Assembly (NCBI GenBank): GCA_023091665.1
Contig: JALJCQ010000015.1
Span: forward strand, 2,356,001 to 2,420,000
Direction of reading: 5' to 3'
Length of the DNA: 64,000 nucleotides
From: Pythium myriotylum
Taxonomy: Eukaryota > Oomycota > Peronosporomycetes > Pythiales > Pythiaceae
Position 1 is the stretch's first letter. Each line of letters starts with the position of its first letter. Both the position numbers and the translations under genes were made by a program. Shown here piece after piece: positions 20,387 to 30,824 of the stretch. The notes under the pieces are model-generated. The model saw nothing but the letters and a program-made list of their open reading frames with translations, was not told where the DNA came from and made no database searches.

Positions 20387-22773
20387 TACTGCAGAACCGC
20401 CGCCGGCATGGTGCCAACTGCGGACTGGTTCTCAGCAGATTTCGACCAGGACTTGAGGCCTTCCAGAGCTCGTGTGACTTCGCACTGGCCTTGAGCATGC
20501 ACCTTCTGGCAAGCAGGGCACTGCTTCCAGCAGTTGTCTGCCGAATGGCCCAGTTGCTTGCAGAGCGTGCACGGGGTACGGTTCGGGCAATCGCGGGCCC
20601 AGTGACCGGTACCGCCGCACTCGTAGCACTTGGAGTCATCACAGCCTGGACTTGGGTCACGAGGACCTGGCCTGGGTGAGGATGACCGGCTAGAACGCCA
20701 GTCGGAAGAAGACTGAGAAGGTCGACCACGGTCGCGAGACCGGTCGACAACGGCTTGGAACACCGGTTCAGCTCGGTCATGCCACTCTTCGACGCACTCG
20801 TCACCCGGCGGATCTTCGAAGCGGACCATCGGGCGCTGCCTGGCCCGCGAAGCCAACTCGCGGTCTTCATCGTCGTCGTACGTGTAGTACACACGAGCAG
20901 GCTGCCGGTTCGACGCTTGGTTACGCTCCTCGGACCTGGCTCGCGGACGAGATGCCGGATACGCCGGCTGAGCCGACTGGTCCTCGAGGTCCAGCAACGT
21001 CTGGTCGAGCTTCTTCAGCGTACTGAATGACCTGCCGGCTAGCGCATGCCGAGTATCGGGGTCGGAGAGCGTACGGATGAACCGGTTCACATGTGGTCGC
21101 AGGTCGTCTAGGCTCACAAGTCGGACGCGTGCCTTCTTGGCCAGAGCGTTGTAGCGCCACAGATAATCGCGCGGCGACTCATGGCGCTTCTGCTTAGCGT
21201 TGTAGTAACGCTCGGCCGGTGAGTCACGCGACTCGCAGAACTCGGCTCGGAACGCGTCGAGCAACTCGCCCCAGTTGTAACGCACTGGTCGTTCGAGCTG
21301 GTCGAACCAGTGTTCGCCGGCTCCCTTCACGAACATCCGGAAGTACTTGCGCTTCTCTTCGTCAGAGTAGTAGCTGAACACGTAAACCAAGCGCTCCAAC
21401 CACTTGCGACGCTCACTGGGTGAGCCGGATCCGTCGAACGGTTCGACAGCGTCAGGCGAGATGAATGGCCGGCTCTGAACCACAAGCGGAGCATGCAACT
21501 GACTTCCAGCAGCGTAATGGAGATTGCCCGGCTGTTCCAGACGCGTCGTGCCCGGTTGCGGAGCCTGAGCAAACCCGACTGGAGGCGTTGCTGGCAGAAC
21601 TCTGCCGGCTTGAACCTGTCCACGAACCCCGGCTGCACTTGCCGACAACATCGAATCCTCGTAGCACGAAGGCGGTTGATGCTGATGCACCACCTGCGAG
21701 ACCGGGATCGACGGTGGGACCACCTGACGCCCCTGTTCGACTGGTTGTGGACGGCGTGCCCAGTCGCGGCGATGGTTGGGCGAACTCAGTCGCGTCGACT
21801 GCATGCTTGGTGAGTGGCCGGATGCATCAGAGGCATCTTCGGAGCGGGTTACCAGTAGCGTTGACGGAGATCCCGGCTCTGCGGTGATACGCACCGCGCG
21901 TAGAGCGGGTTCTGCTTGAGATCGGGCAACTTGGCGGGACGCGTTGCGCGACCGGTGTTCGATCCACGCTTCCGTCTCGACGTGTAGAAGTACCATGGCG
22001 AAGCTGATTTCTGATTCAACTTCAACGTCGAGCAGGCCGACTAGGCGAAGTGATGAGCCGGCTTGAGCGGATGGCACAAGGTTCATGAATGAATAGCCAG
22101 TCTGCCAGAGAGCCGACTGAAACACCGCAATCCTCTCAACCATGTCGAGAGGTCGGTCGACCAACTTGAACAAGTCCATACGGACACCAGCGGGGGTTCC
22201 TTCGTGAGCCACGCCGAATTCGGTCAACCATGACACCGGTTCATGACACTTCTCCATCACATCTTGAGCGAGCGGGACCAGCTCCGGCGGCGTGCTCACA
22301 GCTCGGCCGACCGGGTTAGGAGACTGGCGCCCACGGCCGGCTTGGACCCAGTGGTCAACGAGACTGCGCACTTCGAAGCGCTCAGCGTTGGTTAACGCCG
22401 CAGCGGGTGCGTTGGATGGAGTCACTGGGTCCTTCCGACCGGCTCTGGAAGACGACTTGGTGCCGGATTGCGACTTCGGCGCGCGCTTAGCGCTGCGCCC
22501 CTTGGACTTCACGCCGGACTCGCTCGCCGTGTCTGGCGTCCCTGCACGGTCTCGCCCCAGTTCTCGACCTCGAGCACCACCGGCCTCCGGCTTTGATGAC
22601 GACTTCCTCAAGGGAGGTCTGTCGCCAGCCTTCTCAGACCGAGCGCTCGCGCCCTTCCCGGCTCGTTGGCTCGACTTGACACGCTCGCCGTCGCTAACCG
22701 AATGGAAGCTTTCTTCATCATCGCGTGCCGATTTCTTCTCTTCTTCTTCTTTTTCCTCATCGTCGCTGAACAT
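20377..22773 (-). CDS. gypsy1 Gag
   Basis: Structural protein that forms the particle and packages element RNA. The frame is intact for 798 codons from ATG 22773 to TAG 20377-20379. The N-terminal third is disordered, rich in lysine, glutamate and serine. A retrotransposon Gag domain follows (EPFDGSGSPSERRKWLERL, then a segment with FVKGAGEHWFDQL). Two zinc knuckles of the form C-x2-C-x4-H-x4-C (CYECGGTGHWARDC and CTLCKQLGHSADNC) lie about 85 residues from the end. An upstream ATG at 22907 starts another frame (MSTSDPKPVSEAEDL) that overlaps the Gag start by a one-base frame change, so the original Gag may have begun there. Confidence 0.88.
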   Translation of the reverse strand: MFSDDEEKEEEEKKSARDDEESFHSVSDGERVKSSQRAGKGASARSEKAGDRPPLRKSSSKPEAGGARGRELGRDRAGTPDTASESGVKSKGRSAKRAPKSQSGTKSSSRAGRKDPVTPSNAPAAALTNAERFEVRSLVDHWVQAGRGRQSPNPVGRAVSTPPELVPLAQDVMEKCHEPVSWLTEFGVAHEGTPAGVRMDLFKLVDRPLDMVERIAVFQSALWQTGYSFMNLVPSAQAGSSLRLVGLLDVEVESEISFAMVLLHVETEAWIEHRSRNASRQVARSQAEPALRAVRITAEPGSPSTLLVTRSEDASDASGHSPSMQSTRLSSPNHRRDWARRPQPVEQGRQVVPPSIPVSQVVHQHQPPSCYEDSMLSASAAGVRGQVQAGRVLPATPPVGFAQAPQPGTTRLEQPGNLHYAAGSQLHAPLVVQSRPFISPDAVEPFDGSGSPSERRKWLERLVYVFSYYSDEEKRKYFRMFVKGAGEHWFDQLERPVRYNWGELLDAFRAEFCESRDSPAERYYNAKQKRHESPRDYLWRYNALAKKARVRLVSLDDLRPHVNRFIRTLSDPDTRHALAGRSFSTLKKLDQTLLDLEDQSAQPAYPASRPRARSEERNQASNRQPARVYYTYDDDEDRELASRARQRPMVRFEDPPGDECVEEWHDRAEPVFQAVVDRSRDRGRPSQSSSDWRSSRSSSPRPGPRDPSPGCDDSKCYECGGTGHWARDCPNRTPCTLCKQLGHSADNCWKQCPACQKVHAQGQCEVTRALEGLKSWSKSAENQSAVGTMPAAVLQYLN

Positions 22774-22956
22774 GGTCAAGCGACTCAAGAGGTCGGTTGC
22801 GGACCGACCTCGGTTGCCGGCTTCACGCCGGCGTTCGGCGCCTCGGCGCCTGCCTTGCTCCGTAGATCTTCAGCTTCAGACACCGGCTTAGGATCAGACG
22901 TACTCATGGCGGATGCACTCACGTGACCTTTACCAGCTCCTGGCATACGCACCAGT

Positions 22957-24142
22957 TGTGATGTAGCGGTCGTACGTTTTTGACAATCCACCCGGCTCCA
23001 ACTAGCGAAGGGGTAGCGCTAGGAGCCGGGAAACACTTGCCAAACTTAGCTGCTCCCGCTCTGCTGCTGCTGCGATTCCGGTTCAGTCACGACAGACTAG
23101 CCCGGTTGCAATAGCAGGCAAAAAGCGATCGCAGAAGGTGGGCAAAGCTTTCTCCACGCAGATATCCAAAGATGACTAGCGCAAGCGAGATAGAATGCTC
23201 ACCCGGCTAGCACCTCACGTTGTGTACCCTTTGACGGTTCTTCAGAAGCTGGGTAATAGAGGAAATGACCCGCTACCCGATGCTGTCTGATTTGGTAGGC
23301 AAACCGGTTGCCAGAACCTTCAGATACTACGGAAATGCAAGGGAAAAGGGGGGACTGTGACGGCACGGAGCGATCAACCAGTCCAAGCAACCGGTCCCAG
23401 ACCGGAGCAAACGCAAGAAAGACAAATACAATAGAATGTATTACCGGGTTTCCCAATTAATACAGCTCGCCACCACACTATAAAAACCCTCAGTCCGTGG
23501 CCTGAGCCACTTCCCTTAGGTTATCGAACCAGGAAACCGCTTCACCCAGTCACTTGACCGGCTCCACGACTCACAAGGCAACGCACACACACGCAGTACA
23601 CACCGCCAGAGCACTCCAACACACAGCCAGTACCTTAGAGAACCGGGATGTCGAGGTGGCCGCCGATACAACTGCTGTTGTAGGCCCGAAGACTTGGAGC
23701 TGACAAGGCAAAAGGGGAAGTCTATTACGGAGGGTGGGCCGGTTGTCCCGTCCCTCTTATAACCGGGAGAAACTGTTTACTAAACCAGAATCGAGGAGGT
23801 ACCGGCGGGTGCGAATCAGATTCCAATGGGTTCGCGGACCAGTACGGACGGCTAATGGCACACACGAAACTAACGGTAATTTTCCGCTAGAACCGGTAAT
23901 ATACCAGACACTTCCCTGAAATCTCTAACTGGCTGGTAATATTCGCCAGTAGAGTCAGGTACCGTGTTTTCCGGTACTATTAGTGTGGCACAACCGGAAA
24001 CTGGGTATAAATACCCAGCTAGTGTGTAGTACACAATTTTAGACCTATCCTAAAGAACCACAGTGGTTCTTGACAGTTCCCGGTCCCACAGAGATGGGGA
24101 ATTCCGGGAAAGTCCGCGGGGAACCGGTCCCGCTACATCAAA
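22957..24142 (-). repeat. gypsy1 LTR (5' LTR in element sense)
   Basis: Second 1186-bp copy, starting TGTGATGTAGCGG and ending CCGCTACATCAAA. The minus-strand sequence just inside it begins TGGTGCGTATGCC (from about 22955 downward), a plausible primer-binding site since it begins with the TGG complementary to a tRNA CCA end. I cannot name the tRNA. Confidence 0.92.
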
Positions 24143-24560
24143 CCATGGCGATTGTGCGGAAGATGGGGAAGCCGGATTTGTTCATCACGATGACTTGCAA
24201 CCCGAAATGGAAGGAGATCACGGAGGCCCTGCTCCCCGGTCAGAAAGCGAGTGATCGATTTGATCTCTGCTGCCGCGTCTTCAGGCTGAAGCTCAAGGCA
24301 TTGCTTGCTCTGATCATCGACAAGAAGGTATTTGGTGCGGTCAAGGAGCGGGTGCACGTTGTTGAGTTTCAGAAGAGGGGTCTTCCGCACGCTCACATCC
24401 TCTTCATTCTGCACGACGAATTCAAGCCAAAGACTCCCGACGACATCGATCAGACGCTCTACTGTGACTTCCCAAGCTCCTACACATCGAACCGGAATCG
24501 CCGACGTGGACTCCTTGCTAGACGATGCAATGCATCGGCCGCGTGCACTTCGTGACGCCA
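24143..24560 (+). pseudogene. Helitron Rep nuclease (HUH) segment
   Basis: Continuation of the Helitron protein after gypsy1. It begins MAIVRKMGKPDLFITMTCNP and carries the HUH nuclease motif in RGLPHAHILFIL, whose two histidines bind metal for strand nicking. After DDIDQ the expected sequence is lost, apparently by an internal deletion, and the frame changes. The catalytic tyrosine segment is therefore not seen. Confidence 0.85.
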
Positions 24561-24571
24561 TGGGACACGAC

Positions 24572-26449
24572 ACGGTACTTCTTGCGACTTCTCCTCCACC
24601 ACGTTCCCGGTGCTACTTCGTACGAAGATCTGCGGACTGTAGACGGAGTTGTGTACGCTACGTATTAGCTTGCCGCACAAGCGCGAGGTCTGCTCGAGTC
24701 CGACGAGGAGTTTGACAACGACCTCGGCCTTGCAGCAGGAACCGCATCTCCACGACAGGTTCGAGAGCTGTTTGTGATTATGCTACTGTTCTGCAAGGCG
24801 TCCGACCCTGCTGCTTTGCTCGATAAGTATTTCCAGGACATGGCTGAGGATCTTATGCACCAAAGAGGCGAGAGCGAGTTGACCGACCACGTGCGCCAAG
24901 ACGTCTTGAGTGCCATCGAGTAGATTCTCTTCCACAACGGGTCAACCTTGGCGAACTTCCCCTCGCTCCCACAGAACGTCGAGCTGCCATCAACTGACAG
25001 TGAGTGGGGAGACACGCAGAGTCTCGATGTGGTGCAGGCGATCATCGAAGCTGAGAGCCTTCGCGATATGCTTAGCAGCGACCAACGAGCGCTATTCAAC
25101 GCTGTGGTCGAAGCTGTCGATGCACCAGCCTGTAGCAACGGCAAGTTCTTCTTCGTTGATGGCACAGGCGGCTCGGGGAAGATATTTCTGTACTCTGCTC
25201 TCATTGCGCACTTGAAGTCGAACAAGCGTCACGTTCTTGCCACTGCGACAAGGGGTATTGCAGCGTTGCTTCTGGAAGGTGGTCGGACGATGCGCTCCAC
25301 GTTCAAGATCCCCATTCCGATCACTCATAACTCGACATGCAGCTTTGGCCCGGACACGAAGGTCGGCCGGCAGATCCAGTCAGCGAGCTTGATTATTATC
25401 GACGAAGCCTCCATGATGCATCGGCGTGTGTACGAGGCCCTGGACCGTTCGTTTCGCGATGTGATGAAGCGAGTTGACCCAGCCCTCGAGCACCTTCTGT
25501 TCGGTGGGAAGACTGTCGGCTTGGGCGGCGACTTCCGTCAGATGCTACCTGTGATCCCCAAGGGCTCTCGCAGTGCAGTGGTGAGTGCGACTTTGAACCG
25601 AGGTGCACTTTGGAGAAACATCCGAGTCTTCAAGCTCACAGCGAATGTCCGTCTTGCCGCCGGTCAACAAGCGTGAAGCGAGTACCTGCTCAGCGTGGGC
25701 GAAGGTCGCACGCCATCGAAGGTGGAGCTGCCGCAAGGCATCAGGCGTGTCACGATTCTGTCTGAGCTCATCAACTCCGTGTACGGCCAGCTCACGACCG
25801 AATGGTGGCGCTGACAAACCGTACAATCCTGACGCCGCTCAACGAGGACGTTGTTCGCGTGAACGACTTGGTGCTTGACGTGTTTCCGGGCGAAGTCATG
25901 GAGTATCGCAGTGCTGACATCATCCCTCCTGGGGCGATCGACAACGCCTCTCTGTACCCGACTGAGTTCCTCAACACCATTGATGATGCCAAGATGCCGC
26001 TGCACAAGCTCCGCCTCAAGATCGGCTGCACCATTATCTTGCTTCGCAACCTCAGCACGACGCGAGGACTCTGCAACGGGACACGATTGCGTGTGCAGGC
26101 GTTCTTCCCGACAATGCTACAGGTACGGGTGATAAGTCAAGGCGCGTTTTACGGCGACGTGCATCTTCTCCCACGGATTGCTCTCTACCCGTCGCAATCG
26201 CGACTTCCTTTTCGTTTTAAGCGCCTCCAGTTTCCTGTGCGCCTTGCGCTCGCCATGACGATCAACATGGCCCGAGGTCAAACCCTAGACATGGTCGGCT
26301 TCTATCTGCCCAACCAGCTCTTCACACACGGTCAACTCTACGTCACGCTTTCAAGAACGCGAACGGGCCCGACAGGTATCGTCTTTTGCGACGGCGGAAG
26401 CAACAGGACGGCCGTCAACAATGTCGTCTACATGGAGGTGTTGCAGTGA
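24572..26449 (+). pseudogene. Helitron Pif1-like helicase
   Basis: Helicase half of RepHel, which unwinds DNA during rolling-circle transposition. The segment begins RYFLRLLLHHVPGATSYEDL. Walker A is GTGGSGK, Walker B is LIIIDEASMM, followed by GLGGDFRQMLPV. The last part, from 25802, has TNRTILTPLNEDVVRVND, the terminal MARGQTLDMVGFYLP motif and VTLSRT. The main frame is broken by stops at 24666, 24921, 25674 and about 25812, after which the frame changes. It ends with TGA at 26447-26449, about 120 bp before the inferred Helitron end. Dead copy. Confidence 0.85.
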
Positions 26450-26567
26450 CTGTAAGTCCATTTCGATTCCTAAAATACATAATACATTTCCAAAAACATT
26501 CTCCAAACATTCGTTTTTCTGAATTGGCCATTCAGTGACCGGGAGCGAGCGAAGCGAGCGGGCTGCG

Positions 26568-26735
26568 CTAGTTAGTAAAGAGGTTAATTCCACTATCTTT
26601 CTTATCACCAGCCCACAAAGCGTTCTTATATGCTTCGCTTTTCACTCGTTCGAATTCTCGATGGCGTTCATTATCTTTTAGCAACTTCTGGTATTTACTT
26701 TGCCTATCGGCAAGGTTCTTAAAGTTGGGATACAT
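26568..26735 (-). pseudogene. AT-rich host gene, N-terminal part (55 codons)
   Basis: A minus-strand frame starts at ATG 26735 and reads MYPNFKNLADRQSKYQK, then a lysine/glutamate-rich helix ending DSGINLFTN. Its stop codon TAG is formed by the last bases of the inferred Helitron end (CTAG, 26568-26571). If the Helitron is removed, this frame runs without a stop into the frame at 7766-7127, giving a protein of about 268 residues. It lies divergent to the CRN gene at 26959, with about 220 bp between the two starts. Family unknown. Confidence 0.45.
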
Positions 26736-26958
26736 TGTTATTAGATCGAAGATCGAACGGTCGCAGAGCTAGAGATCAAGATCTGTAGAGCTCAGCTCTA
26801 TATTGGATGATAGAAGTTAATTAGAAATTTATTAATAGATCCACCCATTCACCCAATAACGCATCCTACATTAGTCGGATTTGGGTTATTGTTGCTGCTA
26901 TATCTGATTGGATGAAATGCGGACGGTGGGAAAGTCACTCCACATCGAAAGAAGAAAC
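26572..26958. promoter_or_regulatory. AT-rich bidirectional upstream region of the CRN pseudogene
   Basis: The 220 bp between the minus-strand start at 26735 and the CRN start at 26959 is AT-rich and lacks coding sequence. TCACTCC at 26935-26941 fits the oomycete initiator consensus TCAYTYY and lies about 20 nt upstream of the CRN ATG. This would give a short leader, usual for oomycetes. Inferred from motif and position only. Confidence 0.4.
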
Positions 26959-28839
26959 ATGGTGACGTTGTTCTGCGCGATCGTCGGCGCCTAGGGAAAC
27001 CCCTTCTCCATCAACATCGATGCGAGCAAGTCAGTGGACCACTTGAAGGACGCGATCGCGACGAAGCAGAAGTATGATTTCGCTGCGAGCAAGCTGGACC
27101 TGTTCCAGGCCAAGAAGGGTAACGCGTGGTTGCCAGACGATGACCAAGCTGCGCAGGATCTGGAAGACGGAAAGGTCGACAATGAATGGATCAAGGCGGT
27201 AACTGAGAAGAAGAACAAAATGAAGGAGACGAAGACTTTGCAGCATTGGCTGTTCGACAAGAACAAAATGCCTCAACCATCAACTGACCAAATCCACGTG
27301 CTGGTGGTGATTCCACCCCAAGAACCAACGGCTGCCACTCATCAGATATTCACATCGTTTCGACCGCATGCAGAAGGAATCAATTTACAGCTGCCTCATC
27401 TTTCACGTGAAGAATTAGTGGAGAAACTCTACTACGCGTTGACGAAGACCAACTTTGTTTTGCTTTCAGCGCCTGCAGGATCAGGGAAGACTTCGCTGTT
27501 GACGTTGTTTGCCCACCGACATTCTGAACTTCGCTACGTTCCCATCGCGTTTGATGATTCCAATGCAAATGCCACGGAACTTCTCGCCAGCCATGGTGTT
27601 GACGTTGTTCGAAAGACGTGTCGTGTACCGGGTGATACGCTGTGCGTCTTGATGCTGGATGATTGTCAACGACAGTACCACGATATTGCATTCTGGACTG
27701 CTCTAATCAAGGGTTCGTCGTCATGGTTGCTGCCACACATTCGGTTTATCATCTCCGCGACTCATTTGCTCGAAACAGACGCCCCTGAAAGTCCAATTGC
27801 GTTTGGTAGCATTCCGTGGAAGCTGACAAGAGACGATTTTCTGATCAGCGACGAGGAGGCGCATCGCTTCTTCAATTTTGAGAACGGATTGCCGTCGCAA
27901 TTGCGATTTCCCACGTTGGTGGAAGTCATCATACGCGAGTGCAATGGACACATTGGTTCCTTGCGTAGCTCTTGTGATATACTGTTTGAGCACTACTCGA
28001 AGGCCGTCGCTCCAGTTGAAGAAGAAGTGTTCGTCTATTACCTGTCAGGCATCTTCGTCAATCAATTGGCACGCTGTTTCGGAAGTGGGCATACAACACC
28101 TGCCAGTCGCAATCTTCAATTGTTTCTCATCAAGTGTCTGGTCCGCGATCCTACATGTGGTCCGTTGGGTATGCAATTGAACGAAGATGAAATGAAATGC
28201 GTTACGCGGCTGAAGAAAGCAGGGATCGTTACTCAGGATGGCCAAGGCTTTGTGATGTTTGTTTCTCCCTTGGCAGAGAGATACTACAACAAGTGGCTGT
28301 TTCCAAATCGTGCTGAAAGCAATCCAAAGTCGCTGCAAGAACTTATCCGAAAGGTGATTGGAAGTATGTCTGCATCCGTGCTCAGGCAGTCAGTGGTTCG
28401 ACCCGATAACTCCCCAAAGGGAGCTGCTTTTCAGCACCAATTTATGGCTGCTCTTGCGCTTCACACGCTGCCAACATGTTACATTTGTCCAGAGCTGTCA
28501 AGAGTTTTTCCAGATTCGTCTCGTCAGCTCGATCAGCGCATCGATGGTGAAATTGACTTCTATTTGAATGGAAGTCTGCGATGGGGAATCGAATTGCTCG
28601 TGAATGGTGACGGGATCGGTGAGCACATGGCTCGATTCGCAGTTGATGGGAAGTATGCTGCACTCGCAGTGAAAGATTATGCCGTCGTTGATCTCCGATG
28701 CAATCAGACTGGAAGAATCACAAACGTTATCCGCAAACCAGAAAGGATTACAGTTTTTTTCAAGGCAGGAGATTTTTCGACATGTCGCTGCATATTTGGA
28801 TTAGTTGAGGACTCAGAACCAGTTACTTTGAGGCACTAA
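26959..28839 (+). pseudogene. Crinkler (CRN) effector-like gene, NTPase plus nuclease type, early stop
   Basis: CRN proteins are modular oomycete effectors that enter host plant cells. The start at 26959 reads MVTLFCAIVGA and is then cut by a TAG at codon 12 (26992-26994). From codon 13 to 28839 the frame is open for about 614 further codons. The header has the LxLFLAK-like block LDLFQAKKG (near residue 46) and the domain-junction block HVLVVIPPQE (near 113). The C-terminal part has a P-loop (APAGSGKTSL, near 171), an acidic Walker B-like segment (VLMLDDCQ), and near 529-545 the pattern EIDFYL ... WGIELLV typical of PD-(D/E)xK nucleases. The next in-frame ATG lies deep in the header, so a functional header is unlikely. 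Mobile elements flank it closely. Confidence 0.85.
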
Positions 28840-29156
28840 TTATCTGAATGCACGTGGAGTGGCCTTTTGGCTATGAACATGTGGCTACCTGATGGTGAGT
28901 GAAGCTTGAGGTGATCATGGTTGAATAAAAGACTGAGCTTGAGGCGCACGTCGCTCTCTTTGAGAACTATTGGTGGCAACTTGTGCGATTTCTCGGTGGT
29001 GCAAGAAACAGGTGATTCAAAACTGCTAAGATCAGCTACATGAAAGAGCAACTTTGTTTCCTCTATAACCTCTCGAATTCGCTTACGTCGTTTTGCCGCC
29101 GTTTTGCCATCAGTTTGCCGTTCATCAGATGAATTCATACTGAGCAGCACCACCAT
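28836..29156 (-). CDS. unrecognised 106-residue open frame
   Basis: Starts at ATG 29156 (MVVLLSMNSSDERQ) and ends at TAG 28836-28838, overlapping the CRN stop by two bases in convergent orientation. Basic N-terminal part (GKTAAKRRKRIREV), otherwise low complexity. It is on the same strand as the Polinton remnant and equally AT-rich, so it may belong to that element. No family recognised. Confidence 0.25.
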   Translation of the reverse strand: MVVLLSMNSSDERQTDGKTAAKRRKRIREVIEETKLLFHVADLSSFESPVSCTTEKSHKLPPIVLKESDVRLKLSLLFNHDHLKLHSPSGSHMFIAKRPLHVHSDN

Positions 29157-29300
29157 GAGGAGAAACTCCTTGCTTCTATCTATAACCTATCAAAATCGTT
29201 GATGTTGGAATATGTGGCTTGGCAGTTGCGTATGGTGTTTTATACAGATCTGGCTGGTGTGGGTTTAAATCTCACCGTTCTAAACTTACAAAATATGCCC

Positions 29301-29451
29301 TCTCGACGTCGGACATTCTATTTTTGTTGATCAGTCGGAGGTTGTCCTGCGGCTCATGAGTCGGTTTCTTGAAATCTTTCCACTTTACCAAATATCTGTA
29401 TTTACCTTTCTTTAGCTTCCTATGCTCGAGGATTTTTTCAACCTCCCAGAT
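29301..29451 (-). pseudogene. chromodomain fragment, probably from the Polinton integrase
   Basis: The minus strand from 29451 reads IWEVEKILEHRKLKKGKYR followed by YLVKWKDF and HEPQDNLRL, a clear chromodomain pattern (aromatic cage, LVKWK, closing E-x-x-NL). A stop precedes it directly at 29452-29454. Polinton integrases often end in a chromodomain, and the integrase core lies about 800 bp upstream on the same strand. A gypsy origin is the alternative. Confidence 0.6.
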
Positions 29452-29454
29452 TTA

Positions 29455-30266
29455 GATGTGGACGGAAAATTCTGGACGGTGGATAGGATTCTACTGGACG
29501 ACGAAATCTACTAAATGTGGTATCAATTTTGGGTAACGCAATGTCAACTAGTTCTCGCCAACTTCGCGGATTTCTCTTGCTTGCGGAGCAACGTTGCCAC
29601 AGTAAGCCAGTCGATCTGTGTGCTTCTGCGGCGGCGCTTGTGTGGTGTTTCGTCTTGTACTGCAATCACGTCTTTGCATTGTTCGAAGATGGCAGCAGCG
29701 TCTGTCAAGGATATCCCGTCAGTTTGGTTGCCAAGTTGGGCGGCTCGTTCCTCGATTTTTTTCATGAGAAAGCGCAGATCACACAGCCGCTTCCTTTTGT
29801 TCCTGTTTTGACCAAGCTGAGACGGCGTTAAGTGTCGAAGCGTTGACCGTATCCCGACAACACCACCGTAGCCACACTTGATATGGCGGGCCGGAGGGTA
29901 AGTCCGTGTCCTGATGGAACTCGTGGAGCAAATCGCTCCAGCTCGCCACTTGATCCACTCTACTAGCTATGACTTCCTCAGTTTCATTTTGCTCTGGGCG
30001 GCGGACAAATCCTGCCGCCTCTAATTGCTCCAGAACTGCTGCTGCGACGTTCGCACTTGTTGGTAATCCTCTGCGGTTTGTTGGTGAACAACCACTTGAT
30101 CAATCGGACAGTTGAGCACCGGTAGCTATTGCGAGACGTTGACGCGATACACGCTGCGCGCGCTGCAGCGACCTCCGCCTCTAATCTCTCGAGCTCTGAC
30201 TGTTGCATGTCAGAAAATAACTTGCACTGGACCAAGGTCCAGCAGAAGTCACTCATTCTGTGGGTC
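29455..30266. other. degenerate segment between chromodomain and integrase
   Basis: Short frames on both strands, none recognised. On the minus strand 29765-29544 gives a basic helical stretch (DETPHKRRRRSTQIDWLTV) and 30256-29984 a short helical frame. Probably decayed linker or later insertion within the Polinton remnant. Confidence 0.3.
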
Positions 30267-30824
30267 CTATCGAAATGACTTGATGTTAGTATACTCGATC
30301 ATTCTTGAAATTTCGGAAAATTCTGGATGTCTGTCCAGTAAATTGCGACGGGAAGGAAAACCCGTCCATAATTTTCTGGACAATTGGTTATTATCCAGAT
30401 CGGCAATAGACAATGGAGCCTCTACTACTTTCAAGTCATTCGCTGGTTTATACAGAACATGATTGTTCTTGGAACGAATATGGAACTTATATCCATCTAT
30501 CCCAACAACTTGATACACTGATTTACTCCATTTGACAGATTCTTTGCCAAATGTTTTAGGTTGTAGTTTGTATCGTACGTGGTCACCAATACTGAATGCA
30601 CTAGATACATCATCAAATACATTTTTGTTGTGGTTCAACTCAGCTTGTATCACTTGACCACGCATCTCGTTAGGTGTCGCATCAATAGAACTATGTTCAG
30701 TGGAGTTGTAATTTTTCACCACATCATCTAACAGTTTCCGAGTCAATTTCCTGTTAATCCTCTCTAATCTCTGCTTGATAGTTCTATTGAATCGCTCAAT
30801 CTTACCGAGTGCGTTATGCTTAGA
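30267..30824 (-). pseudogene. Polinton/Maverick retroviral-like integrase, C-terminal part
   Basis: Begins with the segment around the catalytic glutamate (HNALGKIERFNRTIKQRLE), then NSTEHSSIDATPNEM, FSIGDHVRYKL, and an SH3-like end (VYQVVGIDGYKFHIRS). The first two catalytic aspartates and the zinc domain are missing: the piece begins immediately after truncated polymerase sequence, so a deletion fused the two genes. It would have integrated the element. Confidence 0.75.

Larger units (their letters stand above)
10249..24142 (-). mobile_element. complete Ty3/gypsy element gypsy1, inserted in the Helitron
   Basis: 13,894 bp with two 1186-bp LTRs, transcribed on the minus strand. The 4-bp target duplication CCAT lies at 10245-10248 and 24143-24146, and the Helitron reading resumes across it. 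Internal order on the minus strand: gag, protease, reverse transcriptase, RNase H, integrase and chromodomain, then on the plus strand an antisense frame next to the other LTR. The two LTRs show only about four differences by eye, so insertion was recent, yet pol has several breaks. Confidence 0.93.
7767..26571 (+). mobile_element. Helitron, dead, split by gypsy1
   Basis: Rolling-circle transposon with a RepHel-type coding region in pieces (9444-10248, 24143-26449). The proposed 5' end is TC at 7767 after an A, and the proposed 3' end is CTAG at 26568-26571 before a T. This fits the known TC...CTRR structure and insertion between A and T. The ends were chosen because the host reading frame becomes continuous when they are joined. 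A GC-rich repeat (GAGCGAGCGAAGCGAGCG) sits just before the 3' end, though I could not confirm the usual terminal hairpin. Without gypsy1 the element is about 4.9 kb. Confidence 0.6.

Noticed and set aside
20491..20679. Plus-strand small hydrophobic frame opposite the Gag zinc knuckles
   Set aside because: Short and explained as a shadow of the well-supported Gag frame.
22666..22926. Plus-strand frame with a phenylalanine run, looking like a membrane segment
   Set aside because: Complement of the lysine/glutamate-rich Gag N-terminus (TTCTTC repeats).
26541..26562. Terminal hairpin of the Helitron in GAGCGAGCGAAGCGAGCG
   Set aside because: The sequence is a direct, not inverted, repeat, so it does not fold as the classical Helitron hairpin; kept only as a position marker.
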